Assembly (NCBI GenBank): GCA_017403155.1
Contig: JAFQOP010000007.1
Location: 1-64,000 of the forward strand
Reading direction: 5' to 3'
Source: Clostridia bacterium
Lineage (GTDB): Bacteria > Bacillota > Clostridia > Oscillospirales > CAG-272
Length of the DNA: 64,000 nucleotides
This document shows positions 29,657 through 39,311 of this stretch, in pieces. The notes under the pieces are model-generated. The model was not told where the DNA came from. It worked only from the letters and a program-made list of their open reading frames with translations, and searched no databases. Made by a program: the position numbers and the translations under genes. How positions within the stretch are numbered: position 1 is the stretch's first letter; each line of letters begins with the position of its first letter.

Positions 29657-31436
29657 TAATAAAAGAAAAAAGGGCAGGGGAGGTATAATCCTCCGCCTTG
29701 GCGGCTACGTCGTGAGAGAGTGGTATCTCTTCATCCCTGCCGTAATATTCACCCTCATATCAAACCAGCTCGCCCTCATGGGCCCGAGCTTCTCGGGCGA
29801 GGCAATCGACGCGATAGTAAGGGTGGGAGGAGTTGACGTCGACTCTGTCACAAGGAACGTATTGAGTATGGTAATCTGCTACGTTCTCTCGGCAATCCTC
29901 TCCTATGCGATGGCGGTGATAATGGTTCACCTGTCGCAAAGAATAGTTTACAAAATGCGCCGCAGCCTCTTTGAAAAGCTCGGCACTCTCCCTATCTCGT
30001 TTTTTGACACGCATCCCACCGGAGACATCGTCAGTCGCATATCCTATGACATAGATACGATAAACAGCACCCTCTCGCACGACCTCGTCCAGATCATGAC
30101 GAGCATATACACCGTGCTCGGCTCGCTCGTTTTTATGTGGCATATATGCCGCCCGATGCTTCTGATTTTCGTCTTTACCGTTCCTGCGTCCATCCTCTTC
30201 ACCCGATTCCGTGCGAAGAAGGTGCGCCCCCTCTTCTCGGCTCGCTCCCGCAAGCTCGGTGAGCTCAACGGCTATGCTGAGGAGATGCTCACCGGTACAC
30301 GCACGATAAGCGCCTACGGCAAGGAGCAGGTGATATCCGAGCGCTTCAACGCTCGCAATGCCGACACGATGGAGGCATACTATCGCGCGGAGTATTACGG
30401 AGCCACGATGGGTCCCTCTGTGAACTTTATCAACAACCTATCCGTTTCCCTCGTTGCTATGCTCGGAGGCATACTGTATATGCTCTCTGTCGGCGGCAGG
30501 GTGGAGGAGGGCACTGCCTTCTTTATTACCCTTGGCGGTGTGGCACAGTTCGTGCAGTATTCGCGCAAATTCGCAGGGCCGATAAACGAGTTTGCCAACA
30601 TTATCCATGAGTTCCAGTCTGCGTTTTCCGCAGCGGAGCGCGTCTTCAGAATTATCGACGAGCCGAGCGAGGCACCCGACGTCGAGGACGCAGTCCCGTG
30701 CGGTGAGGTGGAAGGACTCGTGGAGCTTGATCGGGTTAACTTCTCCTACGTTGCAGGCAAGCCGATACTTAAGGACTTCTCGGTCAGAGCCGAGGCAGGC
30801 AAGACGGTTGCCATAGTAGGACCCACGGGCGCAGGTAAGACAACGGTCATAAACCTCCTGATGCGATTCTACGACCCGACCTCGGGCGAGATTCGCATAG
30901 ATGGCAAGGGCACGCGCACACTCCGTCGCCGTGAGCTTCGCTCTCTGTTTACGATGGTGCTGCAGGATACCTGGCTTTTCTCGGGCACAGTCTTTGACAA
31001 TATCGCCTACGGCAAGGAGGGCGCGACCCTCGATGAGGTGCGTGCGGTGGCGCGCGCTGCAAGGATAGATAGCTTTATCGACACACTCCCCGACGGCTAT
31101 GATACCGTCATCACCGACGACGGTATCAACCTGTCCAAGGGGCAGCGTCAGCTTATTACGATAGCTCGCGCTATGCTCTCCGACGCACCGATGCTCATTC
31201 TTGATGAGGCGACCTCCAACGTCGACTCGCGCACCGAGATTCGCATCCAGGAGGCAATGCACAGCCTTATGCGTGGGCGTACCTGCTTCGTGATAGCGCA
31301 CCGTCTGTCCACCGTAAAGGATGCCGACGTTATCCTCGTGGTGCAGAACGGCACAGTTACCGAGTGCGGCACCCACACCGAGCTTCTCGAGCAGGGCGGC
31401 TTTTACGCAACGCTCTATAATTCCCAGTTTAAATAA
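29649..31436 (+). CDS. ABC exporter half-transporter, catalytic partner (595 aa)
   Basis: Second subunit of the heterodimer: transmembrane domain (about 1-330), Walker A GPTGAGKT near 390, signature LSKGQRQL near 493, Walker B LILDEATS with catalytic Glu, and IAHRLST with the H-loop His. Its own signature motif is altered (K for G), so the degenerate site is formed by this signature with the partner's Walker motifs. TTG 29649 is placed about 8 bases after GGGAGG; GTG 29640 would be too close. Substrate unknown; the pair resembles drug or lipid exporters. Confidence 0.9.
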   Translation: MTDNKRKKGRGGIILRLGGYVVREWYLFIPAVIFTLISNQLALMGPSFSGEAIDAIVRVGGVDVDSVTRNVLSMVICYVLSAILSYAMAVIMVHLSQRIVYKMRRSLFEKLGTLPISFFDTHPTGDIVSRISYDIDTINSTLSHDLVQIMTSIYTVLGSLVFMWHICRPMLLIFVFTVPASILFTRFRAKKVRPLFSARSRKLGELNGYAEEMLTGTRTISAYGKEQVISERFNARNADTMEAYYRAEYYGATMGPSVNFINNLSVSLVAMLGGILYMLSVGGRVEEGTAFFITLGGVAQFVQYSRKFAGPINEFANIIHEFQSAFSAAERVFRIIDEPSEAPDVEDAVPCGEVEGLVELDRVNFSYVAGKPILKDFSVRAEAGKTVAIVGPTGAGKTTVINLLMRFYDPTSGEIRIDGKGTRTLRRRELRSLFTMVLQDTWLFSGTVFDNIAYGKEGATLDEVRAVARAARIDSFIDTLPDGYDTVITDDGINLSKGQRQLITIARAMLSDAPMLILDEATSNVDSRTEIRIQEAMHSLMRGRTCFVIAHRLSTVKDADVILVVQNGTVTECGTHTELLEQGGFYATLYNSQFK

Positions 31437-31470
31437 GATTCTTCGCTCCGAGGGCAGGAATCGCTGCCAA

Positions 31471-31508
31471 ATACGGTGTATCCGAGTGAGGTACACCGTA
31501 TTTTTTTT
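31471..31508 (+). terminator. Intrinsic terminator of the ABC operon
   Basis: ATACGGTGTA (31471-31480), 11-nt loop, TACACCGTAT (31492-31501), then eight T. Confidence 0.9.
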
Positions 31509-31529
31509 GCAAAAAGCGCACCACGTCGG

Positions 31530-31618
31530 TTGACAAGCGATAGATTTTGATGTAAAATAATACCGTAACTTCGCAAAAGCGAAGCGATACTCCCATAGAA
31601 CACTTCGCAAAAGCGAAG
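31530..31618 (+). promoter_or_regulatory. Promoter and twin inverted repeats before the hybrid regulator
   Basis: TTGACA (31530-31535), 17 bp, TAAAAT (31553-31558). Two identical dyads CTTCGCAAAAGCGAAG follow at 31569-31584 and 31603-31618, 34 bp apart. Their place just downstream of the promoter suits operators or paired 5'-leader hairpins. Confidence 0.7.
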
Positions 31619-31637
31619 GGATAAGAGAGGAATAATT

Positions 31638-32864
31638 ATGCAGTATATCACCGTTCGCGAGGCGGCAGAGAAATGGGGCGTTACGGCGCGCCGAGTGCAG
31701 ATGCTTTGCAATGAAGAAAGAATAAAGGGTGCGTATCGCTTTGGGCGGTCGTGGATGATACCCACAACGGCGGTATTGCCGAACGCAAGGAAGAGTGCCG
31801 AGGCGCCCACTCTTCCCATGCCGAGAAAATCGCCCTTCCTCGATATGACGAATCTGTATAATAAAGCAGGCGGTGCGGCAGAGTGCGCCGAGATGCTGAT
31901 AAACCAGCCCGAGGCACACGCATTGTTTGAGGCGCAGATTGCTTTCAGACGCGGGGACATTGAAAGGGTTTATGAGCAGGCGAGATATTTCCTCCACGCG
32001 CACTCGGGCTTTTATGCCGTGATAGGTGGCGGTATGCTCCTTGCGCAGTGCGCGATATGGCGAGGCGATATCTTCCTTTGGAAGGAGGCGAAGAATCACA
32101 TTTGCGAGGCGCCCTGTAAGGACGGGCACGACCGCGAAATCCTCTCTCTGACGCTTGCTATTATCGACAGCTCAATCTATGATAACAAGGACTTTCCCGA
32201 GTGGTTTAAGATAGGCAATTTTGAGGCTCTGCCTGCCGACGCGCACCCTGCGGCAAAGGTATTTTACATAAAATATCTTTATATGGCAGCCTACGCCATC
32301 GCAACAAAGCAGTTTAAGCTCGAGGGCGTGGAGGGTCTTGCCCTTATGCGGATGCTCCCCAACACCATAGAGCCGATGATATCCCAGGCGGTGGTTGACA
32401 AAACGGTCATTCCCGAAATGTATCTGCGTATGTCGTGTGCCGTTGCCTATCACAATTCAAATCAAAGGGACAGAGCGATCGCCCATATGGACAAGGCTAT
32501 CAGCCTCGCTCTTGCCGATCAGATGTACGGCTTTCTTGCCGAATACGTCCGCCACCTCGGAGAGCTTCTCGAGCAGCGAATTGCCCTGCAGGACGAGCGT
32601 GCGGCAGAAGCTGTCAGGTCACTCTACAACGTATATAGCGTGGGCTGGGCAAGGTTATCGGGTCAGGTGAAGGAAAAGGTCAGGGCGGTAACCAATCTCG
32701 ACCACGAGGAAAGGCAGATTGCAAAGCTCTGCGCCTTTGGATACACCAACAAGGAGATAGGCGCCATAGTGCATACCTCGGAATCCTCCGTCAGCCACGC
32801 AATCACGAGAATTTTGAATAAAACGGGGCTTTTATCGAAAAAGGAGCTCGCCTTAATCATCTGA
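31638..32864 (+). CDS. Hybrid regulator: excisionase/MerR-like N-terminal HTH plus LuxR-type C-terminal HTH (408 aa)
   Basis: Residues 1-48 (YITVREAAEKWGVTARRVQML...YRFGRSWMIP) match the helix-turn-helix_17 (excisionase-like) domain. Residues about 90-340 are all-helical with TPR-like repeats. The C-terminus (about 345-405; LDHEERQIAKLCAFGYTNKEIGAIVHTSESSVSHAITRILNK) is a LuxR/GerE HTH. No receiver or ATPase domain is seen, so the signal is probably bound by the helical middle. Likely autoregulated through the twin dyads. Target genes may include its neighbours on the right. Confidence 0.8.
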   Translation: MQYITVREAAEKWGVTARRVQMLCNEERIKGAYRFGRSWMIPTTAVLPNARKSAEAPTLPMPRKSPFLDMTNLYNKAGGAAECAEMLINQPEAHALFEAQIAFRRGDIERVYEQARYFLHAHSGFYAVIGGGMLLAQCAIWRGDIFLWKEAKNHICEAPCKDGHDREILSLTLAIIDSSIYDNKDFPEWFKIGNFEALPADAHPAAKVFYIKYLYMAAYAIATKQFKLEGVEGLALMRMLPNTIEPMISQAVVDKTVIPEMYLRMSCAVAYHNSNQRDRAIAHMDKAISLALADQMYGFLAEYVRHLGELLEQRIALQDERAAEAVRSLYNVYSVGWARLSGQVKEKVRAVTNLDHEERQIAKLCAFGYTNKEIGAIVHTSESSVSHAITRILNKTGLLSKKELALII

Positions 32865-32940
32865 TTTTTTGCCTAAAAAATCGAAATTTCAGTCAAAAAG
32901 TTTGCCTGAAAAACCGAAAGATTTTTCTATAAAAACCAAA

Positions 32941-33025
32941 AAAACTCTGCTATACTTTCAGTGTCAGGATAATTCTGCGTTTGCATTTGAGTCTTGAGAC
33001 CTGCTCGGTATAGCAGAGTTTTTTT
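32941..33025 (+). terminator. Long-stem terminator/attenuator before 33038
   Basis: ACTCTGCTATAC (32944-32955) pairs with GTATAGCAGAGT (33008-33019) around a 52-nt loop, then TTTTTT, then AAAGGAG of the next gene. The gap 32865-33037 holds nothing else that I recognise. Confidence 0.75.
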
Positions 33026-33037
33026 GCGAAAGGAGTC

Positions 33038-33400
33038 ATGATGTTTACCTCAATTTCCGAATTAAACACAGCCCCTAAGAAGCCAAGGCACGGAGAGGGC
33101 GAGCTCTTCAGGATAATCACTGCACACGGCGTGAGGTTTGAAATATACTATGGGTACTACGAGGAAATTGATCGGCAAAACCCGGGCTGCGAGCCGATGG
33201 AAATGTATCCGAACTTCATCGAAAGCCCGACCTACACCGCCGACGGCACACCGTTCGTAACCGCAATGCAAAGGCCCTGCGAGCATTTCAGGGGAGAGCC
33301 CGATGAGGACAACACCTGCTATCAGTGCTCCCACTACGAAAAATGCGAGGAGCTGCTCGGTGTTTGCCGATGCCGCGCAAGACGGAGGAAGAACGAATAG
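33038..33400 (+). CDS. Small conserved-type Cys-containing protein (120 aa)
   Basis: AAAGGAGTC precedes ATG 33038 (a second ATG follows directly). Aromatic N-terminal half (ISELNTAPKKPRHGEGELFRII, YGYYEEIDRQNPGCEPMEMYP) and a C-terminal Cys group, CEHF...CYQCSHYEKCEELLGVCRC, probably a metal site. The layout recalls unnamed proteins of Clostridia; function unknown. Expressed behind a long attenuator-like hairpin. Confidence 0.7.
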   Translation: MMFTSISELNTAPKKPRHGEGELFRIITAHGVRFEIYYGYYEEIDRQNPGCEPMEMYPNFIESPTYTADGTPFVTAMQRPCEHFRGEPDEDNTCYQCSHYEKCEELLGVCRCRARRRKNE

Positions 33401-33476
33401 ACCGAGTATAATGAAAATGAAGTAATCCAAGGCGGATATTTCCGCAAGCAATTATCGACGATAAGGAGACATAACA

Positions 33477-36400
33477 ATGACGAAAACAACAAACAAGCTG
33501 AAAATAATGGGGCTGCTGCTCACGGTGGTGATTCTGATGGCATCACTTGGCATCCTTTCGCTGACGGCAAGCGCGGCAGACGATATTACCGTCGCCATTG
33601 ACACGGGAGAGTCCGTCACGCTGAAGGATACCGACAGCGACGGCTACTACGATATCGGCACAGCCGACGAGCTGTATGCCTTTGCGGCAGCTGTCAACGG
33701 CGGCAACAACGCTATAAACGGCGAGCTGACCGCCAATATCACAGTAAACGAGAACGTACTCACTGCGGACGGTGAGCTGAACGGCGACGGCTCTGATTTC
33801 CGCACGTGGACACCTATAGGATATATGAACTCATATGAGGATTCTATGAAGTATGTGGGTATGTTTGAGGGGAACGGAAAAACGGTCAGCGGTCTGTATT
33901 TCAATAACGACGCGATTAATGACGTTGGTCTTTTCGGATATTTTGGAAGCTATGAAACCTCTTCTACCGTGAGCAACGTCGGAGTTGTTGACTCATATAT
34001 ACGCGGAAAGAATTACGTCGGCGGTATAGTTGGAGAATCTATTAACGGTAGTGTGACGGGCTGCTATAATGCGAGCACCGTAGTTGCCAACGCATATGTT
34101 GGGGGAATTGTCGGCATTCACTATTCTTATGAACAGAATGAGGTCATATCCCTGTGCTACAATACGGGTAACATAACGTCCACCGGTTCCGACACGGCTT
34201 ATGTCGGCGGATTGATAGGCTACAACACCAGAGGAAACATATCCAAATCCTACAACACGGGAAGGATAACGGGCGTGGGTGAAGACGTTGGCGGACTTGC
34301 CGGCGCAATCCCCGAATCTGTTGCGGAATACTGCTATAATACCGGTGAGGTCAGCGGTGACAGATGGGTCGGCGGACTGGTCGGAAATCTTAACATCAAC
34401 GCGGTGCTTAAAAATTCATATAATGCAGGAGCTGTTTTTGGCAACTATTTATACGGTGGCGTCGTGGGCGTGCACTATGAGGGCACAACGGTGGAGAACT
34501 GTTACTATCTCAGCGGCACGTCGAGCACCGGCATCAACGGCGACGATCAAGCAGGCACGGAGGTTAAGTCTGCCGATGCCTTCGCCTCGGGAGAGGTAGC
34601 ATATCTTCTGAACGGCGACCAGACCGTTATTTCCTTCAGGCAGACACTTGGAGTGGATGCCCTTCCCACCTTCAACGGTGAGGTTGTTTACGGGAACAAA
34701 AGCGGTGCTTGTAATTCGCAGAGCTTTACCTATGAATACAGCAATGAAAGGGATGACTCGGGAATCACTCACAGCGGAGGCAATGCCACCTGCACGACAC
34801 CCGACGCATGCGAGGACTGCGGTGCAGACTATCTCAACCCCGATAATCACGAATACGAAGAGAACAACGGCATCTGCTGTGGTACCTATCAGCCTGCCGA
34901 ACTGAATTCTGACGGTGCCTACGAAATCTCCAACGCGGGTCAGCTTCTGTGGTTTGCCGAGCTTTGCAACAGCATTGACAGGACCGAGGCGGACTGGGTT
35001 GGCGAGCGCGGTGAATACAACAAGATTTACCAAGAGTATTACATTTCGTACAATGCGGTCCTTACCTCTGACATCACCCTGAACGAGCGCCTCACCGTGA
35101 ACGGAGAGCTGACCGACGAGACGGAGGGGCTTTGTGACTGGATCCAAATAGGCAGCTCCGTCGCCCACGAGGGATCACCTGATTATGACTTTGCTGTCGA
35201 TGTATATCAGGGAACCTTTGACGGCAGGGGGCACACCATCCGCGGCTTATACATCAATAACCCCGAAACCCCCCGTAGCACAATGTTTTGCGTTATAGGC
35301 GAGGAGGGCGTAGTAAAGAACGTGACGTTTGAGGACACCTATATGTTCGCAAGCAACTCGTCCGCTACGATAGCATGTGAGAATTACGGAAAAATTCAGG
35401 GCTGCAGAACCTACGGTGTCATCGGTATAGGCGAAAATTCGTGCTCTGCAGGATTCTGCGTAAGGAATTACGGAGAAATTGAGGAGGGTGTAAATTTCGC
35501 TGAGGTATTCGGCGCCAGCGGCTCGTACTTTATGGGCGGAATAGTCTACGAAAACTATGGGCGCATTGAGAGGTGTGCAAATTTCGGTGCCATCGGCCGT
35601 AGCGGAAACTCTCAGAAGAGCGGCATTGCCGTAAGCAATTTCGGAACGGTAAGCAGCTGCTATTCCGTCTCTGCCATCAAATCGGCTTATTATACCGCCG
35701 GTATCGTCAGCTTCAATCAAGAGAGCGGTGTGATAAGCAACTGCTATTACAACAACACTCTTACAGATATTGATGCCGTTGCGTACCAGCGTGGCACCGT
35801 GGAAAACGTTGCGGGCAAGGATGCAAGGGCATTCATCTCGGGCGAGGTAGCGTATCTTCTTGGCGAGGGCTGGGGACAGACCCTAGGCACCGATGCAAAT
35901 CCCGTGCCTGCTACCGAGTCTAACAGAGTTTATTACGGCTATTCCTGCAATCCGTCATCAAGTGGACCCGTATATACCAACTCGAGCACCGTAACCGAGG
36001 CGGAGCACTATTTCGAGGAGAGCACAGCGCACGACGGCAGCTATAAATGTGCGGTGTGCGGCTGGCTTGATAACAACGGCACCGGTATTTCGGCACCTCA
36101 GAGCTACGTCAATGCCGAGCAAACGTGTATTACCGTTACCTACAACGTCCTTGGGGCATCCTCGTTCCGCAGAAACAACGCGACAATCACACTTTTCGGT
36201 GGCTTTATCGACGGTGAGATTACCCTCGATCTCTTTAGCGGCAGGGTTGTAAACACAAGCGGCGAGAGGATTTTCTACGGAGAGAGAAACACCGTGGGCT
36301 ACGTTGGAGCTGAGCTTTCGGGCGACAGCTTGATCTTCAGATACGCATTCCCCCCCTCCGACGAAAACCACCCTGCAGGAGAGGAGGCTTCTCTGTACTA

Positions 36401-37967
36401 CACAATCCGTTATTACGGTGAGGACGGCATTCCGAGCGAGGTATCTGACTCTCTTGATATGAAATACGTGAGCTACGGCGTTTCTACCGAAATGACCGAA
36501 TACGGCATGACTCTTAATCTGTCCTTCTATTCTCCCCACGGCACAGCTGTAAAGAAGTCCGTCTATAACGCGGGAAGCTACTCCGTAACACTTCTCGATT
36601 ACTACGGCGGTGAGACGGAATACACCTACACCGTAGAGGAGCCATACCACATCGGCACCTCTATCACCAGAGAGGATACCGAGGACGGAGCCGTTATAAC
36701 CATTGAAAGAAATGACGGCAAATCCGTTATCGTAGCAATCCCCGAGGGCGAGGAGGGAATGACCGTTGAGGGCAACCTCAGACCCAGTGTAAGGGTTCTC
36801 GTCACAGAATCGTTGAGGTTCAGCTATAAGATTGTAGACGCAAACGGTGACGAAGTGGAAAAGACTATCTCGGTAGAGCTCCAGGCACCTCCCGAGCAGA
36901 AGTCCGAGCTTGAGAGACTTGGCTATACCGCGGTTGATTGGAATGACGAGGGACAGTATGCCCTTGCGCTCGATAAGGTGACAAAGTACCGAGACGGCAA
37001 CGTAACGGTTTATCTCACCAACTGTATCTTCAAGGATAATCGGGGCATGGTATACTTTACCTTTACCCCCGGCGGAGCAACGTCCCACACCTTCTCGAAG
37101 GAGGATATCCTCCTTGTTGAAAACGGCACAGAGCAGGCTCTTGCCGAGGACGTCACGGTATCCCTTGGCGGCGTTCTTGTCAGCGAGCACTCTTTCCTTG
37201 ACGCTGACTGCACCGTCCCGAAAACCTGCATTTATTGCAGCCACACCGACGGCGATGCGCTCGGTCACGATATGAGTGCGGCAAGCTGCACCGACCCGAG
37301 CAGCTGCGGCAGATGCGGCCACGTCGACGGCGATGCACTCGGCCACGATATGAAGGCGGCTGATTGCACAACCCCGAGCACCTGCGATAGGTGCGGACAC
37401 ACCGAGGGCGAGGCACTCGGCCACGATATGAAGGCGGCAGACTGCACCAACCCGAGCACCTGCGATAGGTGCGGTCACACCGAGGGCGACGCACTCGGTC
37501 ACGAAATGAAGGCGGCAGACTGCACGACCCCGAGCACCTGCGAGGAGTGCGGACACACCGAGGGCGAGGCACTCGGCCACGATATGAAGGCGGCAGATTG
37601 CACAACCCCGAGCACCTGCAATAGGTGCGGCCACACCGAGGGCGAGGCACTCGGCCACGATATGAAGGCGGCAGACTGCACAAGCCCGAGCACCTGCAAT
37701 AGGTGCGGCCACACCGAGGGCGACCTCGCTCCTCACAAATACGATAACGCCTGCGACTCTACCTGCAACACGTGTGCAGAGGCGAGAGCTCCGCGAGAGC
37801 ACACCGATGCAGACGGGGATTACACCTGCGACGAGTGCGGTGCTGATCTTCCGCGCGAAGGACTCTCCGGCGGTGCTATCGTAGGCATCGTGCTTGGCTC
37901 TGTCTCGCTTCTCGGCGGTGGCGGCTTCTCACTCTTCTGGTTCGTATTCAGAAGGAGAAGATTTTAA
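33477..37967 (+). CDS. Large cell-surface GLUG-repeat protein (1496 aa)
   Basis: Signal peptide at 1-34 (hydrophobic LLLTVVILMASLGILSL, then ASA). Residues about 45-400 and 480-830 hold two blocks of GLUG-type beta-helix repeats (YVGGIVG, NVGGLVG, CYNTG patterns), separated by a short Cys-containing linker. A beta-rich region follows, then about seven 26-residue Cys repeats (ALGHDMKAADCTTPSTCDRCGHTEGE type, about residues 1240-1425). The end is a Gly-rich transmembrane helix and RRRR, a sorting/anchor tail without LPXTG. Likely adhesin or surface scaffold of gut Clostridia; ligands unknown. Confidence 0.85.
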   Translation: MTKTTNKLKIMGLLLTVVILMASLGILSLTASAADDITVAIDTGESVTLKDTDSDGYYDIGTADELYAFAAAVNGGNNAINGELTANITVNENVLTADGELNGDGSDFRTWTPIGYMNSYEDSMKYVGMFEGNGKTVSGLYFNNDAINDVGLFGYFGSYETSSTVSNVGVVDSYIRGKNYVGGIVGESINGSVTGCYNASTVVANAYVGGIVGIHYSYEQNEVISLCYNTGNITSTGSDTAYVGGLIGYNTRGNISKSYNTGRITGVGEDVGGLAGAIPESVAEYCYNTGEVSGDRWVGGLVGNLNINAVLKNSYNAGAVFGNYLYGGVVGVHYEGTTVENCYYLSGTSSTGINGDDQAGTEVKSADAFASGEVAYLLNGDQTVISFRQTLGVDALPTFNGEVVYGNKSGACNSQSFTYEYSNERDDSGITHSGGNATCTTPDACEDCGADYLNPDNHEYEENNGICCGTYQPAELNSDGAYEISNAGQLLWFAELCNSIDRTEADWVGERGEYNKIYQEYYISYNAVLTSDITLNERLTVNGELTDETEGLCDWIQIGSSVAHEGSPDYDFAVDVYQGTFDGRGHTIRGLYINNPETPRSTMFCVIGEEGVVKNVTFEDTYMFASNSSATIACENYGKIQGCRTYGVIGIGENSCSAGFCVRNYGEIEEGVNFAEVFGASGSYFMGGIVYENYGRIERCANFGAIGRSGNSQKSGIAVSNFGTVSSCYSVSAIKSAYYTAGIVSFNQESGVISNCYYNNTLTDIDAVAYQRGTVENVAGKDARAFISGEVAYLLGEGWGQTLGTDANPVPATESNRVYYGYSCNPSSSGPVYTNSSTVTEAEHYFEESTAHDGSYKCAVCGWLDNNGTGISAPQSYVNAEQTCITVTYNVLGASSFRRNNATITLFGGFIDGEITLDLFSGRVVNTSGERIFYGERNTVGYVGAELSGDSLIFRYAFPPSDENHPAGEEASLYYTIRYYGEDGIPSEVSDSLDMKYVSYGVSTEMTEYGMTLNLSFYSPHGTAVKKSVYNAGSYSVTLLDYYGGETEYTYTVEEPYHIGTSITREDTEDGAVITIERNDGKSVIVAIPEGEEGMTVEGNLRPSVRVLVTESLRFSYKIVDANGDEVEKTISVELQAPPEQKSELERLGYTAVDWNDEGQYALALDKVTKYRDGNVTVYLTNCIFKDNRGMVYFTFTPGGATSHTFSKEDILLVENGTEQALAEDVTVSLGGVLVSEHSFLDADCTVPKTCIYCSHTDGDALGHDMSAASCTDPSSCGRCGHVDGDALGHDMKAADCTTPSTCDRCGHTEGEALGHDMKAADCTNPSTCDRCGHTEGDALGHEMKAADCTTPSTCEECGHTEGEALGHDMKAADCTTPSTCNRCGHTEGEALGHDMKAADCTSPSTCNRCGHTEGDLAPHKYDNACDSTCNTCAEARAPREHTDADGDYTCDECGADLPREGLSGGAIVGIVLGSVSLLGGGGFSLFWFVFRRRRF
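37195..37735 (+). repeat. Tandem 78-bp coding repeats
   Basis: Near-identical 78-bp units encode the CxxC-containing 26-residue repeats of the surface protein. The strong DNA identity between units suggests recent expansion and possible length variation. Confidence 0.85.
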
Positions 37968-38016
37968 GAGTCGGCACAGCTAACAGCGGCTTATATTTAT
38001 CCGTTTAATAAAAAAG

Positions 38017-38046
38017 ACGGGAGCTCCGATATGAGCTCCCGTTTTT
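38017..38046. terminator. Bidirectional terminator
   Basis: ACGGGAGCTC/GAGCTCCCGT with an A-run before and a T-run after, between convergent genes 33477 (+) and thiI (-). Confidence 0.9.
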
Positions 38047-38072
38047 ATGCCGTGTGCACGCCTGCGATATAT

Positions 38073-39260
38073 TTACTTGTATTCGGGGAAGATGAGCTTA
38101 GTCTCGGTATACATCGTGGCATACGCCTCGTCAAGAAGTGCCTCGACGTCAAGCTTCTCCAGCTGTGCCATAACCTGCTCCCGCTTTGGCTGGGTCTTGG
38201 GGTGGCGGGGGGTGAATACGGTGCAGCAATCCTCGTAGGGAAGTATCGAGGTATCAAAGGTACCGTAGCGGCGCGCCTCAATAACTATTTCGTTCTTGTC
38301 AAGACCTATGCAGGGGCGGAATACGGGAATGTTTACCACCGAGTCGGTAACGCCGATTGCCGCGAGGGTCTGCGACGCAACCTGACCGAGGCTTTCGCCC
38401 GTGATAAGCGCACCGCACTTATATTCCCTCGCACACCTCTCGGCGAGCCTCATCATAAATATGCGAAGGAGCAGGGTAAAGTAATCCTCGTCGCATCTGT
38501 CGCGGATTTCTTCCTGAATATGAGTGAGGGAAATTACGTGAACGTGTATGCGCGAGCAGTATTCGCACATAAGCTGCGCCAGGTCCAGCACCTTCTCTCT
38601 CGCTCTGTCGGAGGTGTAGGGGAAGGAGTCGAAGTGCAGAGCCTCTATCTCCATTCCGCGCTTTGCCATCATGCAGCCTGCCACGGGGGAGTCTATGCCT
38701 CCCGAGAGGAGGAGCAGACCCTTGCCCGCTGTCCGAATGGGCAGACCTCCCGCGCCGCTCTCCTGTCCTGCCCTTATGTACGCGTGCTCGTCTCGCACCT
38801 CGACCGTAACGGTAACGTCGGGGTTGTGCACGTCAACCCTGATTCCGCCGACACACTCGAGTATAACGCCGCCGATTATGCGGGATATCTCGGGCGAGCC
38901 GAGAGGGAAGGATTTGTCCGAGCGCTTTGCATCAACCTTGAAGGTCCTCTTGCCGAGCAGCTTCTCGGGCAGATATTCGCGCGCCTTCGCCATAATGCTG
39001 TCTATATTCTTGTCGCAAACAGCCGCGCGGTTGACGCCGACTATGCCGAAAACGCGCCTTGCCGCCTCATACATACCGTCCACGTCGCACTCGTCGTTCT
39101 GCGGCTCGACGTATATCGTTGACTGCTTGAAATATATCTTGAAAATTCCGTACGGGCTCGCCCTGCGGCGCAGCTCCTTCAGCAGCGAGGACTCAAAGTT
39201 CTGTCTGTTAGCACCCTTGAGCACGATTTCTCCGTACTTACAAAGTATTACCTCATTCAT
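38073..39260 (-). CDS. thiI: tRNA 4-thiouridine synthase ThiI
   Basis: Makes 4-thiouridine in tRNA (and supplies sulfur for thiazole in some bacteria). NFLD/THUMP region at about 20-165, PP-loop SGGIDSP at 186-192 for tRNA adenylation, and TGESLGQVASQTL further on. Ends around residue 395 with no rhodanese domain, the usual short Firmicutes form, which needs an outside cysteine desulfurase partner (none in the window). Minus strand, single gene, terminator shared with the surface protein. Confidence 0.93.
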   Translation of the reverse strand: MNEVILCKYGEIVLKGANRQNFESSLLKELRRRASPYGIFKIYFKQSTIYVEPQNDECDVDGMYEAARRVFGIVGVNRAAVCDKNIDSIMAKAREYLPEKLLGKRTFKVDAKRSDKSFPLGSPEISRIIGGVILECVGGIRVDVHNPDVTVTVEVRDEHAYIRAGQESGAGGLPIRTAGKGLLLLSGGIDSPVAGCMMAKRGMEIEALHFDSFPYTSDRAREKVLDLAQLMCEYCSRIHVHVISLTHIQEEIRDRCDEDYFTLLLRIFMMRLAERCAREYKCGALITGESLGQVASQTLAAIGVTDSVVNIPVFRPCIGLDKNEIVIEARRYGTFDTSILPYEDCCTVFTPRHPKTQPKREQVMAQLEKLDVEALLDEAYATMYTETKLIFPEYK

Positions 39261-39311
39261 TGTTCTGCATTTCCTTTGCTTTTTGTCCCGATTATTGTAG
39301 CATATTATTTT

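Noticed and set aside
30438..32129. 563-codon minus-strand frame over the ABC gene and regulator
   Set aside because: Crosses a terminator and a promoter of + strand genes and has no ribosome site or recognisable protein.
37195..37735. 78-bp repeats as CRISPR or mobile repeats
   Set aside because: Contiguous, in frame, and encode a Cys repeat inside one protein.
35958..37802. 614-codon minus-strand frame opposite the surface protein
   Set aside because: Caused by the repeat composition of the + strand gene. The repeats make sense only as Cys-containing units in the + frame.
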